Program-made: the position numbers and the translations under genes
From: Lathyrus oleraceus
Taxonomy: Eukaryota; Streptophyta; Magnoliopsida; Fabales; Fabaceae
Direction of reading: 5' to 3'
NCBI RefSeq assembly: GCF_024323335.1
Contig: NC_066585.1
Coordinates: 78,815,609-78,879,608 of the forward strand
DNA: 64,000 nucleotides
Part shown: positions 21,701 through 31,503 of the stretch, piece by piece
Numbering within the stretch: position 1 is the first letter of the stretch
How the letters are laid out: the number at the start of each line of letters is the position of its first letter
Notes under the pieces: model-generated
Told to the model about the DNA's origin: nothing
What the model saw: the letters and a program-made list of their open reading frames with translations, nothing else
The model's database searches: none

Positions 21701-23188
21701 GAGATTAGAGAGGGTCAGAAATCCGATGTGCTTTTGGTTGATAAGTTGACTCTAGTGAATCAAGGTCAAGGTGATGAATTCAGAGTTGATGAGAATGGTG
21801 TTTTGAAATTTGGTAATCGGGTGTGTATTCCGGATGTTACCGAACTTAAGAAGAGTATTCTGGAGGAAGGACATCGTAGTGGCCTGAGTATTCATCCTGG
21901 AGCTACGAAGATGTATCATGATTTGAAAAAGTTATTTTGGTGGCCGGGAATGAAAAGAGAAATTGCGAGTTTTGTTTATTCCTGTTTGACTTGTCAGAAG
22001 TCAAAGATTGAGCATCAGAAGCCGTCTGGGCTAATGCAACCGTTGACTATTCCAGAGTGGAAGTGGGATAGTATCAGTATGGATTTTGTGTCTGGTTTGC
22101 AGAGGACAAATAAGAATTGTGAAGCTATTTGGGTGATTGTTGACAGATTGACAAAGTCGGCTCATTTCATTCCGATCAGAATGGATTATCCGTTAGAGAA
22201 ATTAGCTGAGTTGTATATTGAGAAGATTGTAAGTTTGCATGGTATTCCGTCGAGTATTGTTTCGGACAGAGATCCTAGATTTACATCGAAGTTTTGGGAA
22301 GGTTTGCAGAGGGCTTTGGGAACTAAGCTGAGATTGAGTTCTGCATATCATCCGCAGACTGATGGTCAGACTGAGAGGACGATTCAGTCACTAGAGGATC
22401 TTTTGAGGGCTTGTGTTTTGGAAAAGGGAGGTGTTTGGGATTGTTATTTGCCTTTGATTGAGTTTACCTACAACAATAGTTTTCATTCGAGCATTGGTAT
22501 GGCACCGTTTGAAGCTTTGTATGGTAGGAGATGTCGGACACCTTTATGTTGGTATGAGTCCGGTGAGAGTGTTGTGGTTGGACCGGAGATTGTTCAACAG
22601 ACTACGGAAAAGATTAAGATGATTCAGGAGAAGATGAGAATTGCTCAGAGTCGTCAGAAGAGTTATCATGACAAGAGGAGGAAGTCACTCGAGTTCCAAG
22701 AGGGAGATCATGTGTTTCTTCGTGTTACTCCGATAACTGGGGTTGGTCGAGCTTTGAAGTCGAGGAAGTTGACACCTCGATTTATTGATCCTTATCAGAT
22801 TTTGGAGAGGATAGGGGAGGTAGCCTATCGTATCGCTTTACCGCCGTCGCTTGCGAATTTGCATGAGGTTTTTCATGTGTCTCAGTTGAGGAGGTACATT
22901 CATGATCCGTCGCATGTAGTCCAAATAGATGATGTACAGGTGAGAGATAACCTGACTGTTGAAACATCACCTATGAGGATCGAGGATCGAGAGTTGAAGC
23001 AGTTGCGGGGTAAAGAGATTGCCTTGGTGAAGGTAGCTTGGGGAGGACCAGCAGGTGGCAATGTGACTTGGGAACTGGAGAGTCAGATGAAGGAGTCTTA
23101 TCCGGAGTTGTTCGCTGGAGGTATGTTTTCGAGGACGAAAACTCTTTTAGTGGGGGAGAGTTGTAACAACCCGATAAAAATAAGATAA
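18749..23188 (+). CDS. gag-pol: Intact chromovirus Gag-Pol polyprotein (1479 aa), Tekay/Del-type Ty3/gypsy
   Basis: A single uninterrupted frame encodes all functions needed for retrotransposition. Gag comes first, with three zinc knuckles at about 260-314 ([42 protein letters not shown]). Aspartic protease follows with DTGATHSF near 357, then RT with [11 protein letters not shown] near 680 and RNase H from YCDAS near 826 to VVADALSR. Integrase has an HHCC module at about 1040-1080 and D/D/E within MDFVSGL, SDRDPRF and [11 protein letters not shown] chromodomain-like tail spans about 1407-1454. The start is the MAGRGRDD methionine shared by all three copies. Two features may weaken it: the integrase GPY motif reads FIDPY near 1345, and a conserved Tyr in RNase H is Cys (RNCPTHD). 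The native stop is lost, adding about 24 residues and ending inside LTR C. Confidence 0.95.
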   Translation: MAGRGRDDAAIAEALGMLAGVLGGNPNVVGMRAARQLSEFQKNNPPMFKGAYDPDGAQKWLKEIERIFRVTECADNQKVRFGTHMLSEEADDWWVATRTELETVGNAEITWAVFRERFLRKYFPEDVRGKKEIEFLELKQGNKSVTEYAAKFTELSKYYTPYNEAAGEFSKCVKFENGLRPEIKQAIGYQRIRVFSDLVDCCRIFEQDSKARAESYQQRVDRKGKNQNDRGKPYAAGKGFQKQSGMKRPSGGDSSAPAKCYRCGRAGHRVHECTSAEMKCFKCGKGGHLAAECRLKTVTCFNCGEVGHISPQCPKPKKENQSGGKVFALSGSETSADDRLIRGTCYINGFPLVAIIDTGATHSFISLDCAVKLKLEISEMHGSMVIDTPAKGSVTTTSVCLNCPLSIFGRDFGMDLVCLPLVQIDVILGMNWLVSNRVSINCFDKTVIFPEIEEGESLVLSARQVNEAVADGAELFMLLATLEAKDKLAICDLAVVCDFPDVFPEEVNELPPEREVEFSIDLVPGTRPISMAPYRMSVVELTELKSQLEDLLDKKFIRPSVSPWGAPVLLVKKKEGTMRLCVDYRQLNKVTIKNRYPLPRIDDLMDQLVGASVFSKIDLRSGYHQIRVKTEDIQKTAFRTRYGHYEYSVMPFGVTNAPGVFMEYMNRIFHPYLDKFVVVFIDDILVYSKSEEEHAEYLKVVLEVLREKKLFAKLSKCEFWLEEVSFLGHVISRGGVAVDPSKIEAVSKWEAPKSVAEIRSFLGLAGYYRKFIEGFSKLALPLTMLTRKGQAFVWDSKCEEGFQELKRRLTIAPILILPSPSEPFEVYCDASLLGLGGVLMQNKQVIAYASRQLRVHERNCPTHDLELAAVVFVLKLWRHYLYGSRFEVFSDHKSLKYLFDQKELNMRQRRWLEFLKDYDFGLNYHPGKANVVADALSRKSLHMSMLMVRELDLIEQFRDLSLVCESTHNSVKLGMLKLTSGILDEIREGQKSDVLLVDKLTLVNQGQGDEFRVDENGVLKFGNRVCIPDVTELKKSILEEGHRSGLSIHPGATKMYHDLKKLFWWPGMKREIASFVYSCLTCQKSKIEHQKPSGLMQPLTIPEWKWDSISMDFVSGLQRTNKNCEAIWVIVDRLTKSAHFIPIRMDYPLEKLAELYIEKIVSLHGIPSSIVSDRDPRFTSKFWEGLQRALGTKLRLSSAYHPQTDGQTERTIQSLEDLLRACVLEKGGVWDCYLPLIEFTYNNSFHSSIGMAPFEALYGRRCRTPLCWYESGESVVVGPEIVQQTTEKIKMIQEKMRIAQSRQKSYHDKRRKSLEFQEGDHVFLRVTPITGVGRALKSRKLTPRFIDPYQILERIGEVAYRIALPPSLANLHEVFHVSQLRRYIHDPSHVVQIDDVQVRDNLTVETSPMRIEDRELKQLRGKEIALVKVAWGGPAGGNVTWELESQMKESYPELFAGGMFSRTKTLLVGESCNNPIKIR
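23149..23161 (+). other. Polypurine tract, second array element
   Basis: The same purine run as at 16592 abuts LTR C. It lies within the extended gag-pol reading frame. Confidence 0.85.
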
Positions 23189-25189
23189 TTATTTAATTTA
23201 AGTTAATATTATATTTATTAATTTAATTAAATAATTGGAATTATTGGATTATTATTATTATTATTATTATTGGAATAATAATTATTGGAAAATATATATA
23301 AGTTGGAAATAAGAAAAAGAGTCCATTTGGTAAAGAAAGGGTTTTTACGTGAAAAACAGAGAAGCGGCTGAAAAGTGGAAAGTGGAGAAAGGGCAAAGAG
23401 GCAGGACAAGAGGAAGAAGGTTGAAGAAGGAAGAGCTTGAAGCTAAAAGATTCGCCGGATTAACTCATGTAAGGGGGGTTTATCGTCGTTTAATGGGTAT
23501 TATGGATTAGCATGTAATGGGTAGTGATAAACCGTTGAATTGACCCTAATTGGGATTGTGAATGCTGAAAATTACGTTGGATAAACTATGTTAAAAACTG
23601 TAATTGAATCGATAGTCGTGTGAGTCGTAATTTGCTGGACGTATAGCTTGTTACGGAATTGGAATCGGAGGTCCGGAAGTCCTCCAACGGCGGAAAATGC
23701 GGAGAATTCTGCATTCTGCCTTGTGTTAGCGCAGGAACAGCTTTCTGTCTTGCGTTAACCGGTTAACCCAGGGTGTTAACCGGTTAACACTGTGTTGTAT
23801 TGTGTAAAATTGCTGTTTTGTCTGCGTTAACCGGTTAACCCAGGGTGTTAACCGGTTAACACTGTTGTGATTGCTGAGATATTGCTGTTCTGTCTGCGTT
23901 AACCGGTTAACCCAGGGCGTTAACCGGTTAACACTGTTAAGTTTTGGGCAGGAAGCGTGTTTGTGCTGCGTTAACCGGTTAACCCAGGGCGTTAACCGGT
24001 TAACACTGTTGCAGAGTGGAAAAATTGGTGTTTTAAATGTTGTGTACTTAATTGATGGTTGGCATATGTTGGCGGATGATGTAATAGGGATTATTTCCTG
24101 TTGTTTTGAGTAGTAAGGGTATTAGTAGAGTGTGCTAATACTGGGATTAATTATTTAACATGATATGGTGTTTGATACATGTGTTGATGATGTATGATGA
24201 TAGGCATAATGTTGTGAATGTATATATTATGCATGTATTTGTGAATGGACTATTGTATGGCTTAGAGTGTGAGCATATGTCCATTGTGGATTGTTGTTGA
24301 TGTTGCATTGCTAGATGATTAGCGTGCATAGCATAGCCCTTGGGGTTGTAGCTAATTCCCATGGTGAGGAATTAGTGAGTGAATCATTCTGGATTCGTTG
24401 TTGATGTTTGCATGCTAGGTGATTAGTGTGCATAGCATAGCCTTTGGGGCTGTAGCTAATTCCCATGGTGAGGAATTAGTGAGTGAGTCACTAGATCTCA
24501 AATGAGTGGGACTAGTGAGCTTAGTAGCCGTATCTGGATTTGATCGGTGAGCTTGAACTATATGTTCAAGAATAGTCGGTACCGCATGTGTGGAGTCTCA
24601 TTTCATAATGTATGTATGGAGTATAATATGAATGGATGTATTCCAATATTATACGTGTGGTTGTGTTGACATTGAGTATGAGTATGAATTGTGTAGTATT
24701 GAGTATGATAATTGGGTTGATGTGCCGTTACTGAATGTGTGATATGATTAGGGTGATTAATGTGTTAAATTACTTAACATGACATGATATTTTATAATGC
24801 TTACTATATCGATTGAGGAACTCACCCTTACAACTATTTTTCAGGTAACGAGCAATGAGTTGAGTAGAAGCTAATGCTTGGAGTCTAGTGTAGTCTCCTA
24901 GTGGGTCATGCTCTGATAGATGTAACATCGGGAGGGAACATTTTAATTGTGTTGTTGATGATTGTTGAACCAGTTTACATGTAGTATGTTGTATGTTTTG
25001 AATGATCGATTTGATCTCTATCCGCTGCGTATTATGCAACTGTTTTATTTGATAAATAAATGAGCATGACAAGCTACTTTGATGAATAGTGTGAAATATT
25101 GTGTGACACCCTTAATTGCATATTTACTCTGATAGATACATATTTGTTATTTTGATTAAATATTTGGGGTATTTTAGAAGGGTGTTACA
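23162..25189 (+). repeat. Array LTR C (3' LTR, 2028 bp)
   Basis: Ends at GGTGTTACA and is followed by target duplication CAGAA. It has (ATT)8 and four palindrome modules. Left-half variants agree with B, right half agrees with A. It carries a private G-to-T change (ACTCATGTAAGG) near 23468. Confidence 0.93.
23754..24004. repeat. Palindrome array in LTR C (four pairs)
   Basis: Four 72-bp modules, each with two GTTAACCGGTTAAC copies 21 bp apart, in the same order as in LTR B. Confidence 0.95.
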
Positions 25190-27288
25190 CAGAATACCAC
25201 TCGTCAACTTCAACATTCCCAATTTAACACTATTGTGAGTACTCTCACACACCAAACTTAAGTCTCTAAACTGCTCAATTAAATCCAATTCCTTAACCAT
25301 TAACATAGACATATGCAATGATTTCCGACTCAATGCATCAGCCACTACGTTTGCTTTACCCGGATGGTAATTCAAACCAAAGTCATAATCCTTCAGAAAC
25401 TCTAACCATCTCCTCTGTCTCATATTCAGCTCTTTCTGATCAAACAAATACTTTAAACTTTTATGGTCTCTGAAAACCTCAAATCTTGACCCATAAAAGT
25501 AATGCCTCCACAACTTCAGAACAAAAACCACAGCTGCCAACTCTAAATCGTGTGTCGGATAGTTCCTCTCATGAACCCTCAGTTGTCTCGAAGCATAAGC
25601 TATAACCTGCTTATTCTGCATCAACACACCACCCAAGCCCAACAATGACGCATCACAGAAAACCTCAAATGGTTCCGATGGACTCGGTAATATCAGAATA
25701 GGAGCAGTAGTTAACCTTCTCTTTAACTCTTGGAAACCTTCTTCACACTTTGAGTCCCAAACAAACGCTTGCCCCTTTCTAGTCAACATCGTCAACGGTA
25801 ATGCCAACTTAGAAAATCCCTCAATGAATTTCCTATAATAACCTGCAAGTCCAAGAAAACTCCTTATCTCAGAAACTGACTTCGGAGCTCCCCACTTAGA
25901 TACCGCTTCTATCTTAGAAGGATCAACTACAACACCACCTCTTGAAATCACATGACCAAGAAAACTAACCTCTTCTAACCAAAATTCACACTTAGACAGT
26001 TTAGCAAATAACTTCTTTTCTCGTAGAACTCCTAAAACCACTCTCAAATATTCAGCATGCTCTTCTTCAGATTTCGAATACACCAAAATATCGTCAATAA
26101 ACACCACAACAAACTTGTCCAGGTACGGATGGAAAATCCTATTCGTATACTCCATAAATACTCCAGGCGCATTAGTCACACCAAAAGGCATTACAGAATA
26201 CTCATAATGTCCATACCTTGTTCTGAAAGCAGTCTTCTGAATATCCTCAGTTTTTTCACACGTATCTGATGATACCCCGATCTCAAATCTATTTTGCTGA
26301 ACACACTCGCACCAACCAACTGATCCATCAAATCATCAATCCTCGGCAAAGGATACCGATTCTTGATCGTCACTTTATTCAGTTGCCTATAGTCCACACA
26401 CAACCTCATAGTACCTTCTTTCTTCTTAACCAATAACACTGGTGCACCCCACGGTGACACACTCGGACGAATAAATTTCTTATCCAACAGATCTTCCAAC
26501 TGACTCTTCAATTCAATTAACTCAACAGCAGACATACGGTACGGAGCCATCGATATCGGCCTAGTACCAGGTACCAAATCAATCGAGAACTCAACTTCAC
26601 GCTCTGGCGGTAATTCATTCACTTCTTCAGGAAACACATAAGGAAAATCACACACCATGGCTAGATCGCAAATCGTCAGTTTATCTTTAGCCTCCAAAGT
26701 CGCTAACAGCATAAACAACTCTGCCCCATCTGCTACTGCCTCATTCACCTGCCTTGCTGACAGAAACAAACTCTTTCCTTCCTCAATCTCAGGAAATATC
26801 ACAGTCTTATCAAAACAGTTGATATAAACTCGGTTAAACACCAACCAGTTCATACCCAAGATAACATCAATCTGCACTAGGGGAAGACACACGAGGTCCA
26901 TCCTAAAGTCTCTATCAAAAATACTCAAAGGGCAATTTAAACAAACTGAAGTAGTAGTTACTGAACCCTTCGCAGGAGTATCAATCACCATACTCCCATG
27001 CATCTCAGATATCTCTAATTTAAGTTTCACAGCACAATCCAAAGATATAAAGGAATGAGTCGCACCTGTGTCAATAATAGCTACAAGAGGAAAGCCATTA
27101 ATATAACACGTACCTCGGATCAAACGATCATCTGCAGAAGTCTCAGAACCCGATAAAGCAAAGACCTTGCCTCCCGACTGGTTCTCTTTCTTCGGCTTAG
27201 GACACTGTGGACTGATATGACCCACCTCTCCACAGTTGAAACAAGTCATAGTCTTCAACCGACACTCTGCAGCCAAGTGACCACCTTT
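25190..27288 (-). pseudogene. Host chromovirus pol, middle segment: knuckle 2 to RNase H and linker
   Basis: Read leftward from the CACTA insertion, this holds GGHLAAEC (second half of knuckle 2), the third knuckle, protease [10 protein letters not shown] with [11 protein letters not shown], RNase H ([19 protein letters not shown]) and the linker to integrase. It ends at the array's target-site duplication, where reading passes into LTR C. A two-base insertion in an A/T run (about 26251-26256; six T where the array copies have four) shifts the frame upstream of the RT active site. Confidence 0.92.
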
Positions 27289-27590
27289 CACTACGCCAAA
27301 AAAGACCTATGAGAGCGCTTTTTTGGCCTTTAAAAGCGCTTAAAAGCGCTGCCGTAGGTGGCGCTGCTATAGGTTTTAGCAGCGCTTTTTGTTTACTAAA
27401 AAGCGCTGCTAAAGGTTGTCAATAGAGAGCGCTTTTTAGTAAAAAGCGCTGCTAAAGGTGGTATATAGCAGCGCTTTTTAGTAAAAAGCGCTCTCTATTG
27501 ACAACCTATAGCAGCGCTTTTTACTAAAAAGCGCTCTCTATTGACAACCTTTAGCAGCGCTTTTTAGTAAAAAGCGCTGTCTTTTCCTCT
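27289..27590. repeat. CACTA left subterminal repeat zone
   Basis: About a dozen copies of AGCGCTTTT or its complement occur in both orientations, including several near-palindromic AAAAAGCGCT...AGCGCTTTTT arrangements. The phrase AGAGAGCGCTTTTTAGTAAA and its complement alternate, so the zone can fold into hairpins. Confidence 0.85.
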
Positions 27591-27654
27591 AGTAAAATAA
27601 CAAAACGCTGCCTTCAGTTTAAGCCTACCATTTCAACCTGTAATATTTTTTGGG

Positions 27655-27905
27655 AATAATCCCATAAACCTGTAAATCAAGCCTCTCTAATTCAAGCATT
27701 TGGAGTCATAATTCAAGCATTTGTAATTTTTTAAACCAACACAAGCAAACCAACACAAGAATGAACACATTTGGAGTCATAATTCAAGCAAACCAACACA
27801 AGGATAGATAGGCACTGAACACATTTGGAGTCATAATTCAAGCATTTGTAATTTTTTAAAGCAAACCAACACAAGAATGAACATATTAATCTATCCATGA
27901 AATTA
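27655..27905. repeat. Irregular internal repeats in the CACTA element
   Basis: TTTGGAGTCATAATTCAAGC recurs at about 27699, 27770 and 27824, interleaved with CAAACCAACACAAGAATGAAC. No coding sense is seen. Confidence 0.75.
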
Positions 27906-28074
27906 AAGATATCACTAAAATTATAAAGAACTATACACAAGTCAAAACTAATATGTTATACGGCCTATTTGGAGTCATAACTAATCTGTTAAAAATATAA
28001 AGAACTATACACTTGCCAACCAGAAACCATTCTTCATCAAAGTATTCATGTTATTTTGAAACCATTATATACTA

Positions 28075-28536
28075 ATTAATCTTTTCTCAATAAAATATTG
28101 ACACAATTCCTCCTTGATTTGTTCCAACTGCAGTCTCGTGTAATGAGCACACTTGTATTCATCAAAGTACTACATAACAAAACATAATATGCATGATTTA
28201 GTTAAAAGTAATAAATAATATGAAATATTCGATAAATATTAAAACAAATCCTAAGTTATAAATCCATACCGTGATTGGAATCTCTATTTGATTCATATTA
28301 ATGATTTCCCTCATAAACCTCATTACAAAGTATCCGCAATCGATACCGTTGCGCTGTAGAGGACACTACATAGAAAAATAAATAAGAATGTATAGTTATC
28401 TTTTCTTATCAAGTAGCATCACTATTATAAGCAAAATTGTGAAAATTAAAGTACCTGCACTTTTATCCACGTAATGTTGCTGGATTTAGTACGTGGTACT
28501 CGAGCTTGTCTTTGAGATCGGAACACTTTTATTGAT
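28075..28536 (-). pseudogene. Ulp1-type (C48) SUMO-protease C-terminal fragment inside the CACTA element
   Basis: Three minus-strand exons with GT-AG borders fit together: 28536-28455 (SIKVFRSQRQARVPRTKSS, NITWIKVQ), 28365-28270 (CPLQRNGIDCGYFVMRFMRE, then IINMNQIEIPIT) and 28169-28075 (YFDEYKCAHYTRLQLEQIKE to a stop). The Q-x5-DCGYFVMRFM signature holds the oxyanion Gln and the catalytic Cys of the C48 cysteine protease fold that cleaves SUMO-like proteins. The His and Asp part of the catalytic site was not found upstream, so this is probably an incomplete gene. Ulp1-like domains are known passengers or native parts of several plant DNA transposons. Whether this one is native or captured cannot be told here. 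Confidence 0.7.
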
Positions 28537-29349
28537 CTAACAAAATAAAAACATATATTAGAATTAAAAAAAGTATGCGAGATCTAAACGCGGTAAAGTC
28601 ATGTAATTGATATATTAGAATTTGGGCGGCATAACGGCATCGAATTACCGAATCCACAGATGTAATTACAATCAATTAATTCACAATGAAAAATGGTTGG
28701 CCGAAATATCCTAGCATTCATAACGCTTACAAATCCCATAGCCACACCCACACAATGACGACTTTTGGACTAAGTGGTTTATCATGAAAAGAAATTTGAA
28801 GACTACACTTGGAGTTCTAAACTGAAATGTCATCACCTATAAGCTTTTTTTTGAAAACAAAAGCAAACATGAAATGAGATCCTAACAATGTCAATTACGT
28901 TTAATGGAAATCTCTTTCTGTTACCCTATCAAGAGGAAACGAAACACATATTATAGCAGAAATTATACAAATGCAACAGGTCCAAAACCGACCTTACATG
29001 GTAACGTAATTAACATAGGCATATAACCGGAATATACATTATCATGTCTACATAACCAAACCAAAAATGAAAAGAAAGGTACATATTTTCGAAACAAATC
29101 CTTTATACAGAAGGGAACTAATTTGCAGATAAACAAATGGCCCTAAAAATGCTAAATACTGGAAAGGACCTAAAATCACGCAATCGACTCACATGAATCA
29201 ACTAAATACAAATCCAAAAAATGATGAAAAATTAAAATAGGAGGTTCACAGAAATAAACAACAGCCACCAAGATTCATTCCAGGAGAAACCAACATCGTT
29301 ACTGGAATGCAAAAATGTTTCAAACAGCCAGTTGATTTAATGATATTAC

Positions 29350-29800
29350 CTTGTCTCCAAAGCCCTGCAAGCTTTTTACCAACCGTCTGTGAAGAACCGA
29401 AAATCTCTTTGGGACGCGATCCGGTAAAGGACGGAAGATACGACGGGATGAAAATGAGGCGACTGGGTTCGGCGAAGAAGGGTTGAGGAGTGTACCGGTG
29501 AGCGACGGTGGTCGTTGGCGGCGATGAGTGGGTTTCGTTGAGTTTCGTGTGGTGGGTCGTAAATCCGGAGGGTTTCAGGTTGGTGAGTGGAAGATGGTGG
29601 TTTGAGGGTTGTTTAGGGTGTTTCGTGACTTTGACGGCGGCGACGGAAGAAGAAGGTTTACGGATGGTGGCGAGCTCGGCGGCGATTGAGAGAGATGATG
29701 AAGGGTTTGGCGATGAAGAAGAAAGATAGGGTTTTTTAGGGTTCGTGAGGGATTTTGAGAGAGGCGGAATGAAGAGGAAAGTTGTGAGGATTTCGTTCAA
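29350..29800 (-). other. Open first-exon-like ORF in the CACTA element, no recognised domain
   Basis: A minus-strand ATG at 29800 opens a frame rich in Ser, Pro and Thr, ending at a plausible donor (ACAAG|GTAATATC, exon edge 29350). It begins just inside the right subterminal array, as a transposon-borne transcript would, and points toward the Ulp1 exons. I recognise no family. It may be a captured host 5' exon or the element's own leader exon. The region 28537-29349 between them shows no clear exon. Confidence 0.35.
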
Positions 29801-29939
29801 GAGTGAGAGAGAGCTATTGTGAGCTGCCTTCTGAGTGAGGGAATCCGAGCGTGAGAGGATAGGAGGGATTTTATTTTTTTCTTTTTTGTCGTTTATGTGA
29901 GGAGGGACAGGTGAGTGGAAATTTCATAGATGTGAGACT

Positions 29940-30445
29940 GAGACCTATAAGAGCGCTTTTACCTTAAAAGCGCTTTCATAAGTCTGAAACCCATGAGACC
30001 TATAAGAGCGCTTTTACCTCAAAAGCGCTTTCATAAGTGTGAAACCCATGAGACCTATAAGAGCGCTTTTACCTTAAAAGCGCTTTCATAAGTGTGTGAG
30101 ACTGAGACCTATAAGAGCGCTTTTACCTTAAAAGCGCTTTCATAAGTGTGAAACCCATGAGACCTATAAGAGCGGTTTTACCTTAAAAGCGCTTTCATAA
30201 GTGTGAAACTCATAGATGTGAGACTGAGACCTATAAGAGCGCTTTTACCTTAAAAGCGCTTTCATAAGTGTGAAACCCATGAGACCTATAAGAGCGCTTT
30301 TACCTTAAAAGCGCTTTCATAAGTGTGAAACTCATAGATGTGAGACTGAGACCTATAAGAGCGCTTTTACCTTAAAAGTGCTTTCATAAGTGGAGACCTA
30401 TAAGAGCGCTTTTACATTAAAAGCGCTTTCTTTACATAGGCGAAT
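29940..30445. repeat. CACTA right subterminal tandem array (nine to ten units)
   Basis: Units beginning GACCTATAAGAGCGCTTTTA start at 29942, 29997, 30052, 30105, 30161, 30228, 30283, 30350 and 30395. Spacing is 45-67 bp. Each unit contains a pair AGCGCTTTTAcCTTAAAAGCGCT in inverted orientation. Single-unit variants such as AGCGGTTTT (30172) are visible. Confidence 0.92.
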
Positions 30446-30527
30446 TTTTTTTCAAGCTATTACAGCGCTTTTTTTAAAAAGCGCTTTCTTTTTGGTGCTG
30501 CCAAAAGCACTTTTTGGCGTAGTGTTT

Positions 30528-31379
30528 TCCACACTTGAAACACTTCTTCTCAGCACTGGTACACTCATGGAAACGATGTCCAGCCTGACCACATCTGTAA
30601 CACTTAGCAGGGGCACTGGAGTCTCCCCCACTAGGTCTCCTCATCCCACTCTGTCTCTGGAAACCTTTGCCAGCTGCATACGGTTTCCCACGATCATTCT
30701 GATTCTTGCCTTTCCTATCAACCCTCTGCTGATAGCTCTCTGCTCTGGCCTTGGTATCCTGTTCAAAAATTCTGCAACAGTCAACCAAATCAGAAAACAC
30801 TCTAATCCGCTGATACCCAATAGCCTGCTTGATCTCGGGACGTAACCCGTTCTCAAACTTCACACATTTTGAAAATTCCCCAGTAGCCTCATCATAGGGA
30901 GTGTAATACTTCGACAGCTCTGTGAACTTAGCAGCATACTCAGTAACAGACCGATTGCCCTGCTTCAATTCTAAGAACTCTACCTCTTTCTTTCCTCTAA
31001 CATCCTCTGGAAAGTACTTCCTCAGGAATCTCTCTCTGAACGCCGCCCAAGTGATCTCAGCACTCCCAGCAGCTTCCAACTCACTACGGGTAGCAACCCA
31101 CCAATCATCTGCTTCCTCTGACAGCATATGCGTACCGAACCTGACTTTCTGGTTATCGGCACACTCAGTCACTCGGAAGATCCTCTCGATCTCCTTCAAC
31201 CACTTCTGAGCACCATCTGGATCGTATGCTCCCTTGAACATTGGAGGATTGTTCTTCTGGAACTCACTCAGTTGACGAGCAGCTCCCATTCCCACAACAT
31301 TCGGATTCCCTCCAAGTACTCCAGCTAGCATACCCAGAGCCTCAGCAATCGCAGCATCGTCTCTACCTCTTCCAGCCAT
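30528..31379 (-). pseudogene. Host chromovirus gag, 5' segment
   Basis: Starts at the ATG at 31379 ([10 protein letters not shown]) and runs through the capsid-like part to the first knuckle (CYRCGQAGHRFHEC) and half of the second (CFKCGK). There the CACTA insertion ends it. The rest resumes at 27288. Scattered residue differences from the array copies mark it as a separate subfamily member. Confidence 0.93.
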
Positions 31380-31487
31380 CTCTATTCTGAAAACCCAACA
31401 AGCTAAAACAATAAGTACTGATAGGGTTACACAACACCTATCCCGTACAGGGAAACAGAATAATTACGACTCGACTCGACCGACTAT

Positions 31488-31499
31488 GCTCTGATACCA
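31488..31499 (-). promoter_or_regulatory. Primer-binding site of host chromovirus
   Basis: The plus strand reads GCTCTGATACCA, so the element strand reads TGGTATCAGAGC, four bases inside the 5' LTR at 31504. Confidence 0.9.
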
Positions 31500-31503
31500 C
31501 TAA

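Larger units (their letters stand above)
10120..25189 (+). mobile_element. Tandem chromovirus array: LTR-internal-LTR-internal-LTR
   Basis: Three LTRs (A 10120-12069, B 16605-18624, C 23162-25189) flank two full internal regions (4535 and 4537 bp), all on the plus strand. The array as a whole, and not each element, is flanked by the 5-bp duplication CAGAA (10115-10119 and 25190-25194). It therefore derives from one integration. The middle LTR is shared. Removing the array and one CAGAA rejoins the host pol reading. Internal regions differ at only about ten noticed places, so the duplication is recent. The simplest origin is unequal crossing-over between the 5' and 3' LTRs of sister chromatids or homologues. 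An assembly artefact is the main alternative. Confidence 0.93.
27289..30524. mobile_element. CACTA (En/Spm) DNA transposon, 3236 bp, carrying Ulp1-like exons
   Basis: The ends are CACTACGCCAAAAA and TTTTTGGCGTAGTG, a perfect 14-bp terminal inverted repeat starting with CACTA. It is flanked by a 3-bp duplication TTT (27286-27288 and 30525-30527), as expected for the superfamily. Subterminal regions are packed with AGCGCTTTT motifs, typical of transposase-binding zones. I see no TNPD-type transposase, so it is presumably non-autonomous. It carries minus-strand exons of a Ulp1-like protease and a separate open first exon. It interrupts the host gag exactly within the second zinc knuckle. Confidence 0.92.

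Noticed and set aside
27600..28070. Search for a CACTA transposase (TNPD/TNPA) in the left interior
   Set aside because: Only AT-rich repeats; no conserved domain or long frame.
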